Assembly (NCBI RefSeq): GCF_000744735.1
Contig: NZ_JQMM01000001.1
Coordinates: 2,108,001-2,172,000, forward strand
Length of the DNA: 64,000 bases
Source: Porticoccus hydrocarbonoclasticus MCTG13d
GTDB taxonomy: Bacteria > Pseudomonadota > Gammaproteobacteria > Pseudomonadales > Porticoccaceae
Reading direction: 5' to 3'
Of this stretch, positions 44,354 through 55,801 are shown one piece after another. Numbering within the stretch: position 1 is the first letter of the stretch; every line of letters starts with the position of its first letter. Under the pieces are notes generated by a model. That model ran no database searches, was not told where the DNA came from, and saw nothing but the letters and a program-made list of their open reading frames with translations. A program made the translations under genes and the position numbers.

Positions 44354-46735
44354 TTAACCCCTGAGACTCGCTGAATGTTGTTCTTTTATGGTGCTGACCA
44401 CCCGGTCGACAGCCGCTGTGATTTCTTCTTCGGTAAGAGTGCGCGAACTCTCTCTAAAGGTCAAGCCAACCGCGATACTTTTTCTATTGATTTCAACACC
44501 TTTCCCTTGGTAGACGTCAAATATCTTTAAGTCAACGAGGTAATGACCTGCCGCCTCTCGAATGGTTTCACAGAGCGTACTGGCGGAAAGGTCCCGATCC
44601 ACAATCACCGCCAGGTCGCGGCGGACTTCCGGGAACCGGCTGACACCCCGAAAAGCGGGCAGCTCACCCTCGACCACAGCACCCAGGGCAAGCTCAAAAA
44701 CGTACACTGGCTGGGAGATATCCAGCAGCTTCTGAACACGCGGGTGCAGCAGACCAATATAACCCACCGGCTTACCGTTTCGCTCAATGGCGGCACATTG
44801 ACCGGGGTGCAGCGCGGGATGTGCAGCAGGCACAAAGTGATACTGATCAAACACATGGTTCTGCTTGAGGAGCGCTTCCACATCGGACTTGATATCAAAA
44901 AAATCCACCAGATCACGCGGGTTTGACCAGCGTTCCGGCAAACGAGTACCGGTGACGGCACCGGCAATCATGGGCTCCTGCTTCACGCCACCCTCCTCGG
45001 GCATGAAGCTCAACCCGGACTCAAAAATCCTGACACGGGATTGCTGGCGATTGAGGTTGCGGCGTATCGCCGGCAGCAGGCCGGACCAGAGCGTGGTTCT
45101 CATCACCGACATATCACTGGCGATGGGATTGGCCAGTGCGACACCCTCTATCTCTGGCAGCAGGAGTTTCTGGACATCGGGATCGACAAAACAGTAGGTA
45201 ATGGCTTCGCGGTAACCCCGGGCAACCAACTGCTGTCGCAACAATGACAGGCCGGTGCGGGTTTCGCGACATACTTCAATCGGCAAACTGGCGCTGATCG
45301 TGGCGGTCGGCAAGCGGTTATAGCCGTAGATGCGGGCCACTTCCTCGATCAGGTCCACTTCAATCGCAATATCGAAGCGCCAGCTGGGAACCCTGCAGCG
45401 CCAGCCGTCTTCATCCTCGGCAAGAATTTCCAGACCGAGACGCTGCAACATGCCGCTAACCAGCCCGGCATCCAGTGACAGACTCAACTGCTGTTGCAGT
45501 TTGCGCCGGGTCAGCCTCACCTCTGCAGATCGGGGCAAATGTGCTGCCGACTCGGCTACAGTTACCGGGCCGGCCTGCCCTCCGACGATGTCCAGCAACA
45601 GTGCGGTGGCACGCTCAATGGCGAGAGACTGCAATTGCCAGTCAACACCGCGCTCGAAGCGGTGGGATGAATCCGTATGGAGCCCGTAATTGCGTGGGCG
45701 ACCGGCAATCGCCAGCGGATCAAAATAGGCACTTTCAAGAAAAATATCCCGGGTATCCGCCGTGACGGCAGACAGTTTGCCACCCATGATACCGGCGATA
45801 GCCAACGGTTTTTGGTGATCGGCAATGACCAGTGTGTCCTCGTTCAATGTGGCCTTGGAACCGTCCAGCAACTCGAGTGACTCACCCTGCTCTGCCATGC
45901 GCACCCGAATACCGCCGTCCAGCGTGGCGAGATCAAAGGCGTGCATCGGTTGACCCAGCTCGAGCATCACATAATTGGTCACATCGACCACCGGGTCGAT
46001 ACTGCGAATACCGCTGCGGCGTAGTTTTTCCTGCAACCACAGGGGAGATGGCGCAGCCAGATTGACATCGCGAATCACCCGACCCGCATAACGGGGGCAG
46101 GCAGCGGGGGCATCCAATACAACAGGCAAATGATCGTCGACCGTGGCCGATACCGGATCAAGGGAAGGCCCGGTTACCGCAACCGTATTTAATACACCCA
46201 CCTCGCGGGCCAGGCCACGAATACTCAGACAATCGCCGCGATTGGGGGTTAAGTCGACTTCAATCAATTGGTCATTCAGGCTCAGATAGTCGCGCAGATC
46301 CGCACCCGTTGGCGCATCGGAGGGCAGCTCCCAAAGGCCGGAGCCATCACCACCCAGACCAATTTCATCCTGACCACAGAGCATGCCGAAGGACTCCACG
46401 TCCCTCAGCCTGGCTTTACGGATTTTCATATCGCCGGGCAGCGTGGCGCCCACCGTTGCGAAGGGCACTTTCAGTCCCTGGCGGGCATTGGGTGCGCCAC
46501 AAACCACCTGCACTGTTTCACCGGCAGCGCCGGTTACCTGACAGACTCGCAATTTGTCGGCATTGGGGTGTGGGTCCACGGCGCCAATTTCACCGACCAC
46601 CACGCCATCGAACGCCGGGGCCACGGCGTCAACCGCATCCACTTCGAGACCCGCCATGGTCAGCTGAGCAACCAGCTCTGCCGTGTCAATACTCGGACTA
46701 ACCCACTCACGCAACCAGGATTCACTGAATTTCAT
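44354..46735 (-). CDS. pheT: Phenylalanyl-tRNA synthetase beta subunit
   Basis: Large subunit of the alpha2-beta2 enzyme. 793 residues with the B1 start [12 protein letters not shown], a tRNA-binding OB domain (about 40-150), B3/B4 editing region, B5 and the catalytic-like core, and the C-terminal FDX-ACB anticodon domain. Length matches E. coli (795). Follows pheS by about 50 bases. Confidence 0.96.
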   Translation of the reverse strand: MKFSESWLREWVSPSIDTAELVAQLTMAGLEVDAVDAVAPAFDGVVVGEIGAVDPHPNADKLRVCQVTGAAGETVQVVCGAPNARQGLKVPFATVGATLPGDMKIRKARLRDVESFGMLCGQDEIGLGGDGSGLWELPSDAPTGADLRDYLSLNDQLIEVDLTPNRGDCLSIRGLAREVGVLNTVAVTGPSLDPVSATVDDHLPVVLDAPAACPRYAGRVIRDVNLAAPSPLWLQEKLRRSGIRSIDPVVDVTNYVMLELGQPMHAFDLATLDGGIRVRMAEQGESLELLDGSKATLNEDTLVIADHQKPLAIAGIMGGKLSAVTADTRDIFLESAYFDPLAIAGRPRNYGLHTDSSHRFERGVDWQLQSLAIERATALLLDIVGGQAGPVTVAESAAHLPRSAEVRLTRRKLQQQLSLSLDAGLVSGMLQRLGLEILAEDEDGWRCRVPSWRFDIAIEVDLIEEVARIYGYNRLPTATISASLPIEVCRETRTGLSLLRQQLVARGYREAITYCFVDPDVQKLLLPEIEGVALANPIASDMSVMRTTLWSGLLPAIRRNLNRQQSRVRIFESGLSFMPEEGGVKQEPMIAGAVTGTRLPERWSNPRDLVDFFDIKSDVEALLKQNHVFDQYHFVPAAHPALHPGQCAAIERNGKPVGYIGLLHPRVQKLLDISQPVYVFELALGAVVEGELPAFRGVSRFPEVRRDLAVIVDRDLSASTLCETIREAAGHYLVDLKIFDVYQGKGVEINRKSIAVGLTFRESSRTLTEEEITAAVDRVVSTIKEQHSASLRG

Positions 46736-46786
46736 TGCTCACCAAATCAAATTATTTACTTTAGATAAATAATATATCTATTTGTT

Positions 46787-47827
<1,041 letters not shown>

Positions 47828-47834
47828 TCAAAAA

Positions 47835-47865
47835 CAAAAAAGGGAAAGAGCTGCGGCCCTTTCCC
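47835..47865 (-). terminator. Terminator-like hairpin between rplT and pheS
   Basis: Minus strand GGGAAAG, 10-base loop, CTTTCCC, then TTTTTTG and more T. It may end much of the infC-rpmI-rplT transcript. A second hairpin, CCGGG/CCCGG around 47890-47905, lies upstream of it. In E. coli the same gap holds a Phe-codon attenuator; here the arrangement does not support that mechanism (see rejected items). Confidence 0.7.
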
Positions 47866-47913
47866 CTTTCAATCTGCATTATTTGATGCCGGGAAAACCC
47901 CGGCACAAATATA

Positions 47914-48270
47914 TCAAGCCAGGGCAGCCTTCGCCTGTTCTGCGACAGCAGCAAATGCCGCTTTATCGTGAACAGCAAGGTCGGCCAACACACGGCGATC
48001 CAGCTCAATATTGGCTTTCTTCAGTCCCGCGATCAGGCGGCTGTAGCTGATACCCTCAGCGCGTGATTGCGCATTGATCCGGGTAATCCACAGAGCGCGG
48101 AAGGTACGCTTTTTGACACGGCGGTCACGGTAGGCGTACTGACCTGCCTTGGTGACAGCTTGTTTGGCAACGCGGAATATACGACTGCGAGCACCGTAGT
48201 AACCCTTTGCAGCCTTCAGAATTTTCTTGTGGCGACGGTGTGCGACAACACCTCTTTTTACACGTGACAT
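47914..48270 (-). CDS. rplT: 50S ribosomal protein L20
   Basis: 118 residues: [20 protein letters not shown], then [20 protein letters not shown] and the [20 protein letters not shown] block, all conserved in L20. Needed early in 50S assembly and, in E. coli, represses rpmI-rplT translation. Follows rpmI by 28 bases. Confidence 0.98.
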   Translation of the reverse strand: MSRVKRGVVAHRRHKKILKAAKGYYGARSRIFRVAKQAVTKAGQYAYRDRRVKKRTFRALWITRINAQSRAEGISYSRLIAGLKKANIELDRRVLADLAVHDKAAFAAVAEQAKAALA

Positions 48271-48298
48271 ATCAATATCCTCTCAAATAATCGGTTAA

Positions 48299-48490
48299 TC
48301 AGGAGCGCAACATACGATCGACCAGGGGCGAATCAGAACCATTCATGGTGCTGGTGCCGCGCAGGTGACGCTTACGCTTCTGCGACATTTTTGTGAGGAT
48401 GTGACTTCTGTTGGCATGTTTGTGCTTGTAGCCAGCGCCGGTTTTCTTGAAGCGCTTGGCGGCACCGCTATGTACTTTTGCTTTTGGCAT
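48299..48490 (-). CDS. rpmI: 50S ribosomal protein L35
   Basis: 63 residues: [40 protein letters not shown] and RHLRGTSTM. Family signature complete. Follows infC by about 120 bases, the gap in which rpmI regulatory RNA lies in E. coli; I see no special structure here. Confidence 0.97.
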   Translation of the reverse strand: MPKAKVHSGAAKRFKKTGAGYKHKHANRSHILTKMSQKRKRHLRGTSTMNGSDSPLVDRMLRS

Positions 48491-48613
48491 TTTGTGTCTC
48501 CGTTTATAGACGGGTTAAATAATGAAGAAGTCACTCCCGGACAGTCTGCCAGGGGCTGCGCGCGGGTAGTGCCCGGTGAATCCTGATATGGCCGGAGGCC
48601 AGATGGGGTCGGG

Positions 48614-49159
48614 TTACTTCTTCCTGCTTTTGGGGGCGATCACCATAGTGAGTTGTCGCCCTTCCATTTTAGGGAATTGCTCGACAGAACCCAGTTCCTC
48701 CAGGTCCAGCTCAATACGCTTGAGCATTTCCATACCGAGTTCCTGGTGAGCCATCTCGCGGCCGCGAAACCGGAGGGTTACTTTGGCCTTATCCCCATTT
48801 TCGAGAAACCGGATCAGGTTACGTAACTTGATCTGGTAGTCTCCGATGTCCGTTCCCGGACGAAACTTCATTTCCTTGACCTGAGTCTGCTTCTGCTTCT
48901 TGCGTTGTGCAGCCTGTTGCTTTTTCACTTCAAACAGCTTCTTGCCGTAGTCCATGACCTTGCAGACAGGCGGCTCGGCGTCCGGAGCAATTTCCACCAG
49001 ATCCAAACCGGCAGCCAGGGCTGCACTCAGGGCATCTTCAATGCTGACAATGCCAGCCTGTTCGCCATCGGCGTTAACCAGTCGAACCTCGGGGACGTCG
49101 ATCTCTTCATTCATTCGAGACCGTTTTGCTGCCCCCTTGCCATAATTTTTCTTGATAAT
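48614..49159 (-). CDS. infC: Translation initiation factor IF-3, ATT start
   Basis: Binds 30S and prevents premature 50S joining and non-cognate starts. The first ATG (49114) would cut into the conserved N-terminal region. Reading upstream gives 15 more codons to an ATT at 49159, then a stop. The product then starts [20 protein letters not shown], 181 residues, as in the family, and GGAG lies 5 bases before the ATT. A rare AUU start is the known basis of IF-3 autoregulation. The two domains, joined by [15 protein letters not shown], are complete. Confidence 0.9.
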   Translation of the reverse strand: MIKKNYGKGAAKRSRMNEEIDVPEVRLVNADGEQAGIVSIEDALSAALAAGLDLVEIAPDAEPPVCKVMDYGKKLFEVKKQQAAQRKKQKQTQVKEMKFRPGTDIGDYQIKLRNLIRFLENGDKAKVTLRFRGREMAHQELGMEMLKRIELDLEELGSVEQFPKMEGRQLTMVIAPKSRKK

Positions 49160-49179
49160 TTAATCTCCGACTATTGTCT

Positions 49180-51096
49180 TTAAATAACGCGACCGCGGCG
49201 CTGTACGTCTTGTGCGAGAAGTTCGGCAAAATCTGAAACCTTCATGATGCCCAGATCTTCACCGCCTCGCGTGCGCACTGCCACGGTCTGCGTTTCTACT
49301 TCCCTATCTCCGATTACCAACAGGTAGGGAATCTTCTGAATTGTGTGCTCGCGGATTTTAAAGCCGATCTTTTCGTTTCTCAAGTCATTTTCCACCCGGA
49401 AGCCCTTGTTTTTCAAGGTATCAGCCACCTGACGGACATAATCTGCCTGCGCATCGGTAATATTCATCACCACCGCTTGCTGGGGTGCGAGCCAAACCGG
49501 GAAAGCGCCCTCAAAATGTTCAATCAGAATACCGATAAATCGCTCGAAAGAACCGAGGATAGCGCGGTGCAGCATCACCGGCACCTGGCGGGAGCCATCT
49601 TCAGCTACATACTGGGCATCCAGCCGTCCCGGCATGGAGAAATCCACCTGAATCGTACCGCACTGCCAGACCCGTTCGAGGCAATCCTTCAGAGAGAATT
49701 CAATTTTTGGACCGTAGAAAGCGCCCTCCCCCGGCAACAACTCATAATCCAGCCCTTTTGCAGACAGCGCATCCGCCAGTGCCTGCTCCGCTTTATCCCA
49801 GACGGCATCACTGCCGACCCGTTGCTCGGGGCGGGTGGAGAGCCGGATGATCACGTCCTCAAACCCGAAATCCCGATAGACCTGAAACAGCAGATCCACA
49901 AAGGTTGAGACTTCGTCCTGAATTTGCGCTTCGGCACAGAAAATATGCGCATCGTCCTGGACAAAGCCCCGCACACGCATCAGGCCCTGCAAGGTACCGG
50001 AAGCCTCGTTGCGGTGGCAGGAACCGAATTCCGCCAAGCGCAGTGGCAGGTCGCGATAGCTTTTCAGTCCCTGATTGAAGACCTGGATATGGCAGGGGCA
50101 GTTCATCGGCTTTACCGCGTAATCTCGCGATTCGGATTCCACGGTAAACATGTGTTCCCGGAAAATATCCCAGTGGCCGGACCGCTCCCAAAGGGATCGA
50201 TCCACCACCTGGGGCGTTTTGATTTCCCGATAGCCATTGCTACGCTGCACATCGCGCATGTAGCTCTCAATCTGGGTATAAATACTCCAACCCTTCGGAT
50301 GCCAGAACACCATCCCCGGGGCTTCTTCCTGCATATGGAACAGGTCGAATTTCTTGGCCAGCTTACGGTGATCGCGCTTTTCCGCCTCTTCCAGCCTGAA
50401 CAGGTAGGCATTCAATTCTTTCTTGCTCGACCAGGCCGTGCCATAGATGCGCTGCAGCATTTCATTATTGGAGTCACCCCGCCAGTAGGCCCCAGCCACT
50501 TTCATCAACTTGAAGTGTTTGAGCTTTCCCGTTGAGGGCACGTGCGGCCCGCGGCAGAGGTCTTCAAAATCTCCCTGTCTATAGAGGGAGAGCGTCTGGT
50601 CCGGCGGAATACTTTCAATGATTTCCGCCTTGTAGGCTTCACCGATGCCGCGGAAATAGGCCACAGCCTCGTCGCGGGACAATTCACGGCGCACCACCGT
50701 TGTATCCGCCTGGGCAAGCTCACCCATTTTTCGCTCGATGGCATCGAGATCTTCCGGGGTAAACGGCCGCTCATAGGCAAAGTCATAATAGAAGCCGTTA
50801 TCAATCACCGGGCCAATAGTGACCTGCGCACCCGGAAACAACTGTTTTACCGCCTGGGCAAGCAGGTGGGCGGTGGAGTGACGAATCACCTCCAAACCCT
50901 CGTCGGACCTTTCGGTGATAATGGCCAACTCGGCATCTGAGTCAATCAGATAAGAAGTATCAACCAGTTCGCCGCCGACTTTGCCAGCCAACGCAGCTTT
51001 TGCCAGTCCGGGGCCAATATCAGCGGCCACGTCATAAATAGTCACAGGGTTCGGGTAATCGCGTTGACTGCCGTCAGGGAGGGTTACTACGGGCAT
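49180..51096 (-). CDS. thrS: Threonyl-tRNA synthetase
   Basis: 638 residues in class II. N-terminal TGS domain (about 1-60), editing domain (about 75-220, with [18 protein letters not shown] zinc histidines), catalytic core with the zinc-cysteine [10 protein letters not shown], and C-terminal anticodon domain. The ATG at 51096 ([14 protein letters not shown]) is preferred to upstream codons. It is followed 20 bases on by infC, the standard order. Confidence 0.96.
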   Translation of the reverse strand: MPVVTLPDGSQRDYPNPVTIYDVAADIGPGLAKAALAGKVGGELVDTSYLIDSDAELAIITERSDEGLEVIRHSTAHLLAQAVKQLFPGAQVTIGPVIDNGFYYDFAYERPFTPEDLDAIERKMGELAQADTTVVRRELSRDEAVAYFRGIGEAYKAEIIESIPPDQTLSLYRQGDFEDLCRGPHVPSTGKLKHFKLMKVAGAYWRGDSNNEMLQRIYGTAWSSKKELNAYLFRLEEAEKRDHRKLAKKFDLFHMQEEAPGMVFWHPKGWSIYTQIESYMRDVQRSNGYREIKTPQVVDRSLWERSGHWDIFREHMFTVESESRDYAVKPMNCPCHIQVFNQGLKSYRDLPLRLAEFGSCHRNEASGTLQGLMRVRGFVQDDAHIFCAEAQIQDEVSTFVDLLFQVYRDFGFEDVIIRLSTRPEQRVGSDAVWDKAEQALADALSAKGLDYELLPGEGAFYGPKIEFSLKDCLERVWQCGTIQVDFSMPGRLDAQYVAEDGSRQVPVMLHRAILGSFERFIGILIEHFEGAFPVWLAPQQAVVMNITDAQADYVRQVADTLKNKGFRVENDLRNEKIGFKIREHTIQKIPYLLVIGDREVETQTVAVRTRGGEDLGIMKVSDFAELLAQDVQRRGRVI

Positions 51097-51260
51097 GTTC
51101 AGATCCTTTCCAGTGGTGGCCCCTACCAAAGGCCACATGGTTTATGCTGCATGGGCAGCGCCAATTCGTGAGCCGGCCATTTTACCGGCTTGACCTGCAT
51201 AAGCAAGCCGCCTTCAACAGTGGGAAAAGCGTTATAACGCTTGCCAGAGCCCCATAAAGC

Positions 51261-51289
51261 TTGTCAGAAGAGATGCTCGCTGGTAAATT
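51261..51289 (+). promoter_or_regulatory. Promoter of tRNA-Val(GAC)
   Basis: TTGTCA, 17-base spacer, TAAATT, then ACGCGCC. Five of six at -35. The discriminator ACGCGCC is the same as that of the tRNA-Asn promoter. Confidence 0.78.
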
Positions 51290-51318
51290 ACGCGCCTTCC
51301 TGATCACAGCAAGTCAGC

Positions 51319-51395
51319 AGGCACGTAGCTCAGTTGGTTAGAGCACCACCTTGACATGGTGGGGGTCGGTGGTTCGAATCCACTCGTGCCTACCA
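51319..51395 (+). tRNA. tRNA-Val (anticodon GAC)
   Basis: A 77-base cloverleaf with acceptor AGGCACG/CGTGCCT, discriminator A, encoded CCA. Anticodon arm CCACCTTGACATGGTGG gives GAC. Divergent from thrS. Confidence 0.96.
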
Positions 51396-51400
51396 AATAG

Positions 51401-51430
51401 AAAGCCCATCGACACCGGTGGGCTTTTTTT
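51401..51430 (+). terminator. Terminator of tRNA-Val(GAC)
   Basis: AAGCCCA, 10-base loop, TGGGCTT, then TTTTT. Six bases past the tRNA end. Confidence 0.92.
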
Positions 51431-51696
51431 ATTTGCCTGCAAAAAGAAAATAAAAATATAAATCTTTATTATCAAATAGATAAAATATTTACTTAATGTT
51501 AATTATTTAATATTTAATGTCCACCACCACACCCACCAACCAGCTGGGGAGCCAGGATCCCAGACAGCGCCATTTATCAACAAAACGCCCACACCCGCAT
51601 ACAGACCTGATCCAGTGCGTTAACATGTTAGTGTGTTTAGCAACTGAGCCCCCAAACACCGGGGAGCCCATCAACTTGATAAAAGGCTTGGTCATT
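51431..51696. other. Intergenic region before the secreted protein
   Basis: AT-rich stretch of runs such as ATAAAAATATAAATC, then a GC-richer part. It holds the promoter of the next gene. An open frame from 51517 joins the secreted protein but its first 60 codons look non-coding. Confidence 0.5.
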
Positions 51697-52110
51697 ATGA
51701 AAAAAGGTATATTCGTTACCTTGTGTGCGTCACTGCTGATGAGCGCCAACCTGTACGCAAACGATAAAGAACTCCATCTCTGCAGGTATGTTCATATCTA
51801 TCAGATAGCAACCGGCTCAGGTGTCAGCACGGATGGTGGCGACCTGGAAATAACCATTGATGGTGATAATTTCCGGCTTCATGGTGATAACAAAGATGCA
51901 TCGGGGACCTTTGATCTCAAAATAACAGAACGATCAGGCCGGAGTATCACTGCCAAAAATGAGTCAATGATGTTCATTCTGAAGCCGCTTACCGGTGACT
52001 TCATGCTTAACACCGGCATCGGAGAATTCGGATTTAATGTCAACCAGGGGGGCCATAAAGGCCGTCAGATGCGGTACGCCGGCAAGTGTGAACGCGTCAA
52101 AAACTTCTGA
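51697..52110 (+). CDS. Small secreted protein of unknown function
   Basis: 137 residues with a signal peptide (MKKGIFVTLCASLLMSANLY-A). The mature part is beta-rich: DLEITIDGDNFRLHGDN, then GTFDLKITERSGRSI and GFNVNQGGHKGRQMRYAGKC, with two cysteines at the ends that may form a disulfide (C in LHLCRYVH and AGKCERV). No family recognised. The start at 51697 was chosen for the signal peptide. Convergent with uvrB. Confidence 0.72.
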   Translation: MKKGIFVTLCASLLMSANLYANDKELHLCRYVHIYQIATGSGVSTDGGDLEITIDGDNFRLHGDNKDASGTFDLKITERSGRSITAKNESMMFILKPLTGDFMLNTGIGEFGFNVNQGGHKGRQMRYAGKCERVKNF

Positions 52111-52148
52111 GGAAGAACCGATGGGCAGCAATGTCCGTCAGGCAATAG

Positions 52149-54167
52149 TCAGGCAATACCGTCCGCCAATCGCTTGAGCTGGCCCACTTCGTCACGTAGT
52201 CGGGCCGCCTCCTCAAACTCCAGGTTCTTGGCGTGTTCGAACATCTTGTCCTCCAGTGCCGCTATCTGACGCCACACATCACCGCTGCTGACTATCGGCC
52301 TGTCCTTGGGTGACTGATAAGTGGTCTGCGCATCCGCCACCTTGCGTCCCCCTTTACCGGGGATCATTCGGGCTCCTTCCATAATATCCGCCACCGATTT
52401 ATAGATGCCCTTGGGTGAAATACCATGGGCCAGATTGTGAGCAATCTGCTTGTCCCGACGACGTTCGGTTTCATCCATGGCCCGCTGCATGGAGCCGGTA
52501 ACCTTGTCCGCATAGAGAATGGCACGGCCCGCCACATTTCGCGCTGCCCGGCCAATGGTCTGGATCAGCGACTGCTCGGAGCGCAAAAATCCCTCCTTAT
52601 CGGCATCAAAGATGGCCACCAGTGCCACCTCCGGCATATCCAGCCCCTCCCGCAACAGGTTGATACCCACCAGCACATCAAATTCACCGAGCCGCAGGTC
52701 GCGGATAATTTCCACCCGCTCCACCGTTTCAATATCCGAGTGCAGGTAGCGGACCCGAACCCCGTTTTCCGCGAGATACTCGGTGAGATCTTCCGCCATC
52801 CGCTTGGTCAGCACGGTAATCAGCACGCGCTCTTCATTGGCCACACAGCGGCTGATTTCCGAAAGCACATCATCCACCTGGGACGTTGCCGGACGAACCT
52901 CGATCAATGGATCCACCAGCCCGGTGGGCCTGACCACCTGTTCCACTACCTGCCCAGTTTTTTCCGCCTCATACTTGGCCGGAGTAGCGGAGACAAAGAT
53001 CATCTGTGGCGCCAATCGCTCCCATTCATCAAACCGCATCGGGCGGTTATCCAGCGCCGAGGGCAACCGGAAACCATATTCCACCAGGGTTTCCTTTCGC
53101 GAGCGATCACCCCGGTACATACCGCCCAACTGGGGAATCGTCACGTGGGACTCATCAATCACCATAAGGGCATCTGCGGGCAGGTAATCGTAAAGCGTGG
53201 GTGGGGCTTCACCGGGTTCCCGGCCCGAGAGATAGCGTGAGTAATTTTCAATGCCGGTGCAGTAGCCGAGCTCCTGCATCATTTCCAAGTCATAGCGGGT
53301 GCGCTCGCGCAGGCGTTGCTCCTCTACCAGCTTGCTCACCGAGCGCAACTGCTCCAGTCGCTCCGCCAGCTCGGTTTTGATGTGTTCCATCGCATCGAGT
53401 ATGGTCTGACGCGGTGTCACATAATGGGATTTCGGGTAAACGGTGACTCGGGGCACCCGACCAAACACCTCACCGGTCAGCGGATCGAACGTCGACAGAT
53501 TTTCCACTTCATCGTCAAATAACTCGACCCGGACGGCCTCACTGTCCGAATCCGCTGGATAAATATCGATCACATCGCCCCGCACCCGATAGGTGGCGCG
53601 CTGAAATACAGCATCGTTTCGAGTGTACTGCAACTCGGCGAGGCGTCGCAGGATAGCGCGCTGATCCACCCGGTCACCCCGCACCAGATGCAGGACCATC
53701 TTCAGGTAGGACTCCGGATCACCCAAACCGTAAATTGCCGACACGGTCGCGACGACAATCACATCCTTGCGCTCCATCAGTGCTTTGGTAGCCGACAGGC
53801 GCATCTGCTCGATATGCTGATTAATTGAGGCATCCTTCTCGATAAATGTATCCGATGAAGGCACATACGCCTCGGGCTGATAGTAATCGTAGTAGGAAAC
53901 AAAATACTCCACCGCATTGTCGGGAAAAAAGTCCCGAAGTTCGCCGTAGAGCTGAGCTGCCAGCGTTTTATTGTGCGCCAACACAATGGTGGGACGCTGT
54001 ACCCGGCTAATCACATTGGCAATAGTAAATGTCTTGCCCGAACCGGTGACCCCCAGCAGCGTCTGTGCCGCCAGTCCCGCTTCAAGCCCGGCCACCAGTT
54101 TCTCAATCGCTGCGGGCTGGTCGCCCGCTGGCTGGTAGGGGCTCTTGACCGTAAAGGGTTTTGACAC
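52149..54167 (-). CDS. uvrB: Excinuclease ABC subunit B
   Basis: Nucleotide-excision repair helicase-like subunit, 672 residues. GTG start ([18 protein letters not shown]), Walker [14 protein letters not shown], the beta-hairpin [20 protein letters not shown], and motifs V and VI near [14 protein letters not shown] and [12 protein letters not shown]. The C-terminal UVR motif ([20 protein letters not shown]) is complete. No LexA box is visible upstream, although E. coli uvrB has one; -10 TATAAT lies at 54209-54204. Confidence 0.96.
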   Translation of the reverse strand: MSKPFTVKSPYQPAGDQPAAIEKLVAGLEAGLAAQTLLGVTGSGKTFTIANVISRVQRPTIVLAHNKTLAAQLYGELRDFFPDNAVEYFVSYYDYYQPEAYVPSSDTFIEKDASINQHIEQMRLSATKALMERKDVIVVATVSAIYGLGDPESYLKMVLHLVRGDRVDQRAILRRLAELQYTRNDAVFQRATYRVRGDVIDIYPADSDSEAVRVELFDDEVENLSTFDPLTGEVFGRVPRVTVYPKSHYVTPRQTILDAMEHIKTELAERLEQLRSVSKLVEEQRLRERTRYDLEMMQELGYCTGIENYSRYLSGREPGEAPPTLYDYLPADALMVIDESHVTIPQLGGMYRGDRSRKETLVEYGFRLPSALDNRPMRFDEWERLAPQMIFVSATPAKYEAEKTGQVVEQVVRPTGLVDPLIEVRPATSQVDDVLSEISRCVANEERVLITVLTKRMAEDLTEYLAENGVRVRYLHSDIETVERVEIIRDLRLGEFDVLVGINLLREGLDMPEVALVAIFDADKEGFLRSEQSLIQTIGRAARNVAGRAILYADKVTGSMQRAMDETERRRDKQIAHNLAHGISPKGIYKSVADIMEGARMIPGKGGRKVADAQTTYQSPKDRPIVSSGDVWRQIAALEDKMFEHAKNLEFEEAARLRDEVGQLKRLADGIA

Positions 54168-54247
54168 GTTTGAATCGCTCCGAATCAGTGCAGAAAACCG
54201 CGTATTATACGCCAGAAAAGGCCCCGGCGGCGGGGTCCCGGCAGGGG

Positions 54248-54276
54248 TTGACTACCCCAAAGTCGATCTATAAGAT
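54248..54276 (+). promoter_or_regulatory. Promoter of tRNA-Asn
   Basis: TTGACT, 17-base spacer, TAAGAT (with TATAAG two bases earlier), followed by ACGCGCC. The start should be near 54283. Confidence 0.72.
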
Positions 54277-54293
54277 ACGCGCCTCTTGACCGT

Positions 54294-54369
54294 TCCGCCT
54301 TAGCTCAGTTGGTAGAGCAAATGACTGTTAATCATTGGGTCGCTGGTTCGAGCCCAGCAGGCGGAGCCA
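54294..54369 (+). tRNA. tRNA-Asn (anticodon GTT)
   Basis: A 76-base cloverleaf, acceptor TCCGCCT/AGGCGGA, discriminator G, encoded CCA. Anticodon arm ATGACTGTTAATCAT gives GTT. Its 3' end and terminator recur twice to the right (copies B and C), which marks it as a probable integration site. Confidence 0.96.
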
Positions 54370-54377
54370 TATAAAAC

Positions 54378-54406
54378 AAAGGGTTGCAGCTATGCGGCCC
54401 TTTTTT
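54378..54406 (+). terminator. Terminator of tRNA-Asn
   Basis: AAAGGGTTGCA, loop GCTA, TGCGGCCCTTT, TTTATT. G-T pairs in the middle. A closely related hairpin recurs at 58818-58841. Confidence 0.85.
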
Positions 54407-54697
54407 ATTGCTTCAATTTATTAACCTACAACCGTTTCTCTGCTCTTGAAGTGGCTACCCTGGCTGACCCGTCTCCAGTATTTAATCCAACTGCCACCTG
54501 GTAATGTCCGTTACTGTTGAATCAATGGTTCCAAGTCGGAGGGTTAGAGGCAAACGCCAAGGGTGTCTGATTGATATCTCAAGGATGAATGCGGACGGCC
54601 AATCCAGCCCCTCACGGCAAAGCCGATAAGTCTTCTTGTGATTCGCCTAAGCACTTAGACGACGCAACAATTGGTAAACGCGCCGCTAGTTAAGAGC
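54407..54697. other. Gap between tRNA-Asn terminator and the aminotransferase
   Basis: No gene and no signal I can name. It lies at the left end of the island. Confidence 0.5.
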
Positions 54698-55801
54698 TTA
54701 AGAGAATACCAACCCCAGACGTTCGGAAGCAGTCATGAGCTGCTGTTGCGGATACCATGCAAAGCACAGGCGCATACTCGAGAGGAATTGAGCATTGGCT
54801 GAACAAATCTTACCGGGTAAAAAGCTAACACCAGCTTGCCTGGCCTCACCAAGCTTTGCAGCGACATCTCGCCTATCAACAAAACTTGCCCATAAAAAAT
54901 ACCCGCCGTTGGGCTTATTGATACTTATCTTGTCGCCAATAGTCGACATTAGTCCATCAAAGAGCAATTCAGATCGGGCTGCATAGATTTGCCGCAAATA
55001 CTCAAGGTTCTTCTGAAACTCACCATTGGCAATCAAAGGTCCAACCAATGCCGAAGTGACAGGTGCCAAGCCGCCGCCACTTTGCAGTAACGCCGAATTC
55101 TTGAGCCTGTGAAAAATATCACCGGAACCCTGAACCCAGCCAAGCCGCAATCCGGGTGCAAGGATTTTTGAAAAAGAGCCTACAGATAAAACAGGCGCGT
55201 TATCGTCATAACACGCCAAGGGTGCAGGGGGTTTCTGACCGAAGTAAAGCGACTGATAAACGTCATCGGCAACAACAGGGCATCGCGTTTGGGCTGCCAG
55301 TTTTACTATACCTTGCCGCCGACTATGCGACTGCGTAATACCTGAGGGATTATGAAAACTGGGAATTGTATAAAAAAATGCAGGCTTATATTTCTGTATG
55401 GCCTGTTCTAGCGCCTGTAGTTCGACACCGTCTTCATCCATCGGCAAGGCAACAACGTTGAAGCCGCGCTCTTTAAATAATTTAAGTGCAATAAAATAGC
55501 TGGGGTCTTCTACCAGAATCGTTGCCCCGGGTTTACTCAATTGTGAACAGATCATATCGAGCCCATTGGACGATCCGTTCGTTAGCAATAGCTGTTCAGC
55601 ATTGACCGGCTGTTCGTAATCTTCTGACAGCCATGCAGACAGCACCTGCCGGAATGTTTCGTCACCGGCCTGCTCGCCATAAGCCAGGTTTTGTTGTTCA
55701 ACCGACAGTGAGCGAAACAAATCAATCGGTAACAAATCCGGATCTGGCTGGCCTACCGCCAAGTCTATCAAGTGATCAGGACGTGTAACCTGGGTAGCCA
55801 T
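54698..55801 (-). CDS. PLP-dependent class I/II aminotransferase
   Basis: 367 residues, fold type I. The PLP lysine is K212 in SVGSFSKILAPGLRLGW, with the ring aspartate in VADDVYQSLY (D180 region), the N-terminal YGEQAGDETF, and LTNGSSNGLDM (phosphate loop). Resembles LysN/2-aminoadipate-type or ARO8-like enzymes, but the amino acid cannot be read off. Overlaps the symporter stop by 1 base, so it is coupled with amino-acid uptake. Confidence 0.88.
   Translation of the reverse strand: MATQVTRPDHLIDLAVGQPDPDLLPIDLFRSLSVEQQNLAYGEQAGDETFRQVLSAWLSEDYEQPVNAEQLLLTNGSSNGLDMICSQLSKPGATILVEDPSYFIALKLFKERGFNVVALPMDEDGVELQALEQAIQKYKPAFFYTIPSFHNPSGITQSHSRRQGIVKLAAQTRCPVVADDVYQSLYFGQKPPAPLACYDDNAPVLSVGSFSKILAPGLRLGWVQGSGDIFHRLKNSALLQSGGGLAPVTSALVGPLIANGEFQKNLEYLRQIYAARSELLFDGLMSTIGDKISINKPNGGYFLWASFVDRRDVAAKLGEARQAGVSFLPGKICSANAQFLSSMRLCFAWYPQQQLMTASERLGLVFS

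Noticed and set aside
54168..54230. LexA box upstream of uvrB
   Set aside because: No CTG-N10-CAG in the region between uvrB and tRNA-Asn.
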